Position numbers and translations under genes: made by a program
Shown here: positions 63,400 to 64,000 of the stretch, one piece after another
Numbering within the stretch: position 1 is the first letter of the stretch
How the letters are laid out: each line of letters starts with the position of its first letter
DNA from: Variovorax paradoxus
Lineage (GTDB): Bacteria; Pseudomonadota; Gammaproteobacteria; Burkholderiales; Burkholderiaceae_C
Direction of reading: 5' to 3'
Length of the DNA: 64,000 nt
NCBI RefSeq assembly: GCF_009755665.1
Contig: NZ_CP046622.1
Span: 3,534,001-3,598,000 of the forward strand
Notes under the pieces: generated by a model
Database searches by the model: none
What the model was told of the DNA's origin: nothing
The model's input: only the letters and a program-made list of their open reading frames with translations

Positions 63400-64000
<601 letters not shown>

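Overview
The window is about 64 kb of high-GC DNA packed with tightly spaced, often overlapping genes. It looks like the chromosome of a beta-proteobacterium of the Comamonadaceae, most probably Variovorax or a close relative. The pointers are several Bug-type (tripartite tricarboxylate) binding proteins, a Bordetella-type porin, the DUF2868/DUF3482 pair, the DUF3348-DUF802-OmpA-DUF2894 operon, and a methylcitrate operon facing an ScfR/RamB-type regulator. I see no tRNA, rRNA, CRISPR array, transposase, integrase or phage gene. The genus is an inference from gene content, not from a database match.

Layout. 1-4.5 kb: LexA-controlled imuA-imuB-dnaE2 mutasome, with dnaE2 running off the left edge. 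4.5-7 kb: an orphan branched-chain-type binding protein, a large imperfect inverted repeat and an aldo/keto reductase. 7-17.4 kb: a catabolic island with Bug protein, porin, IlvD/Edd-family dehydratase, split aconitase X, IclR regulator and FAD oxidoreductase on the minus strand, and two near-duplicate Bug proteins divergent from it. 17.4-29.1 kb: alpha/beta hydrolase plus LigB-type dioxygenase, divergent LuxR regulators, an ABC exporter, a TetR/glyoxalase pair with clear operators, a 24-residue membrane microprotein, and a DUF2868 membrane protein coupled to a DUF3482 GTPase. 29.1-35.8 kb: PaoABC-like molybdenum aldehyde oxidoreductase, DoxX, LysR, hemolysin III and a coiled-coil/HTH protein. 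35.9-42.5 kb: a MurA paralogue, a class A beta-lactamase, an ArsR/SRPBCC pair with its own operators, pssA, a GST, a histidine phosphatase and cbpA-cbpM.

42.5-46.6 kb holds the most intriguing unit: four translationally coupled genes. They encode a MotA/TolQ/ExbB-like channel with a roughly 500-residue helical tail (DUF802 repeats), a MotB/OmpA-like partner with an Asp in its only membrane helix, and two cytosolic proteins of unknown function (DUF3348 and DUF2894). The core architecture resembles the ZorAB motor of Zorya, but the accessory proteins differ and the role is unknown.

47.4-53.7 kb: propionate (methylcitrate) operon of thioesterase, prpC, prpD and prpB, with a divergent ScfR-like regulator. 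53.8-57.2 kb: metE/metR divergent pair with a consensus MetR site. 57.2-63.5 kb: distal valine catabolism (mmsB, hydroxyisobutyryl-CoA hydrolase, acyl-CoA dehydrogenase, mmsA) with an lprI-like gene spliced into the operon and a divergent LysR regulator. The right edge cuts a 3-oxoacid CoA-transferase B subunit. Valine breakdown yields propionyl-CoA, which the methylcitrate operon nearby can consume, so these two blocks plausibly work together.
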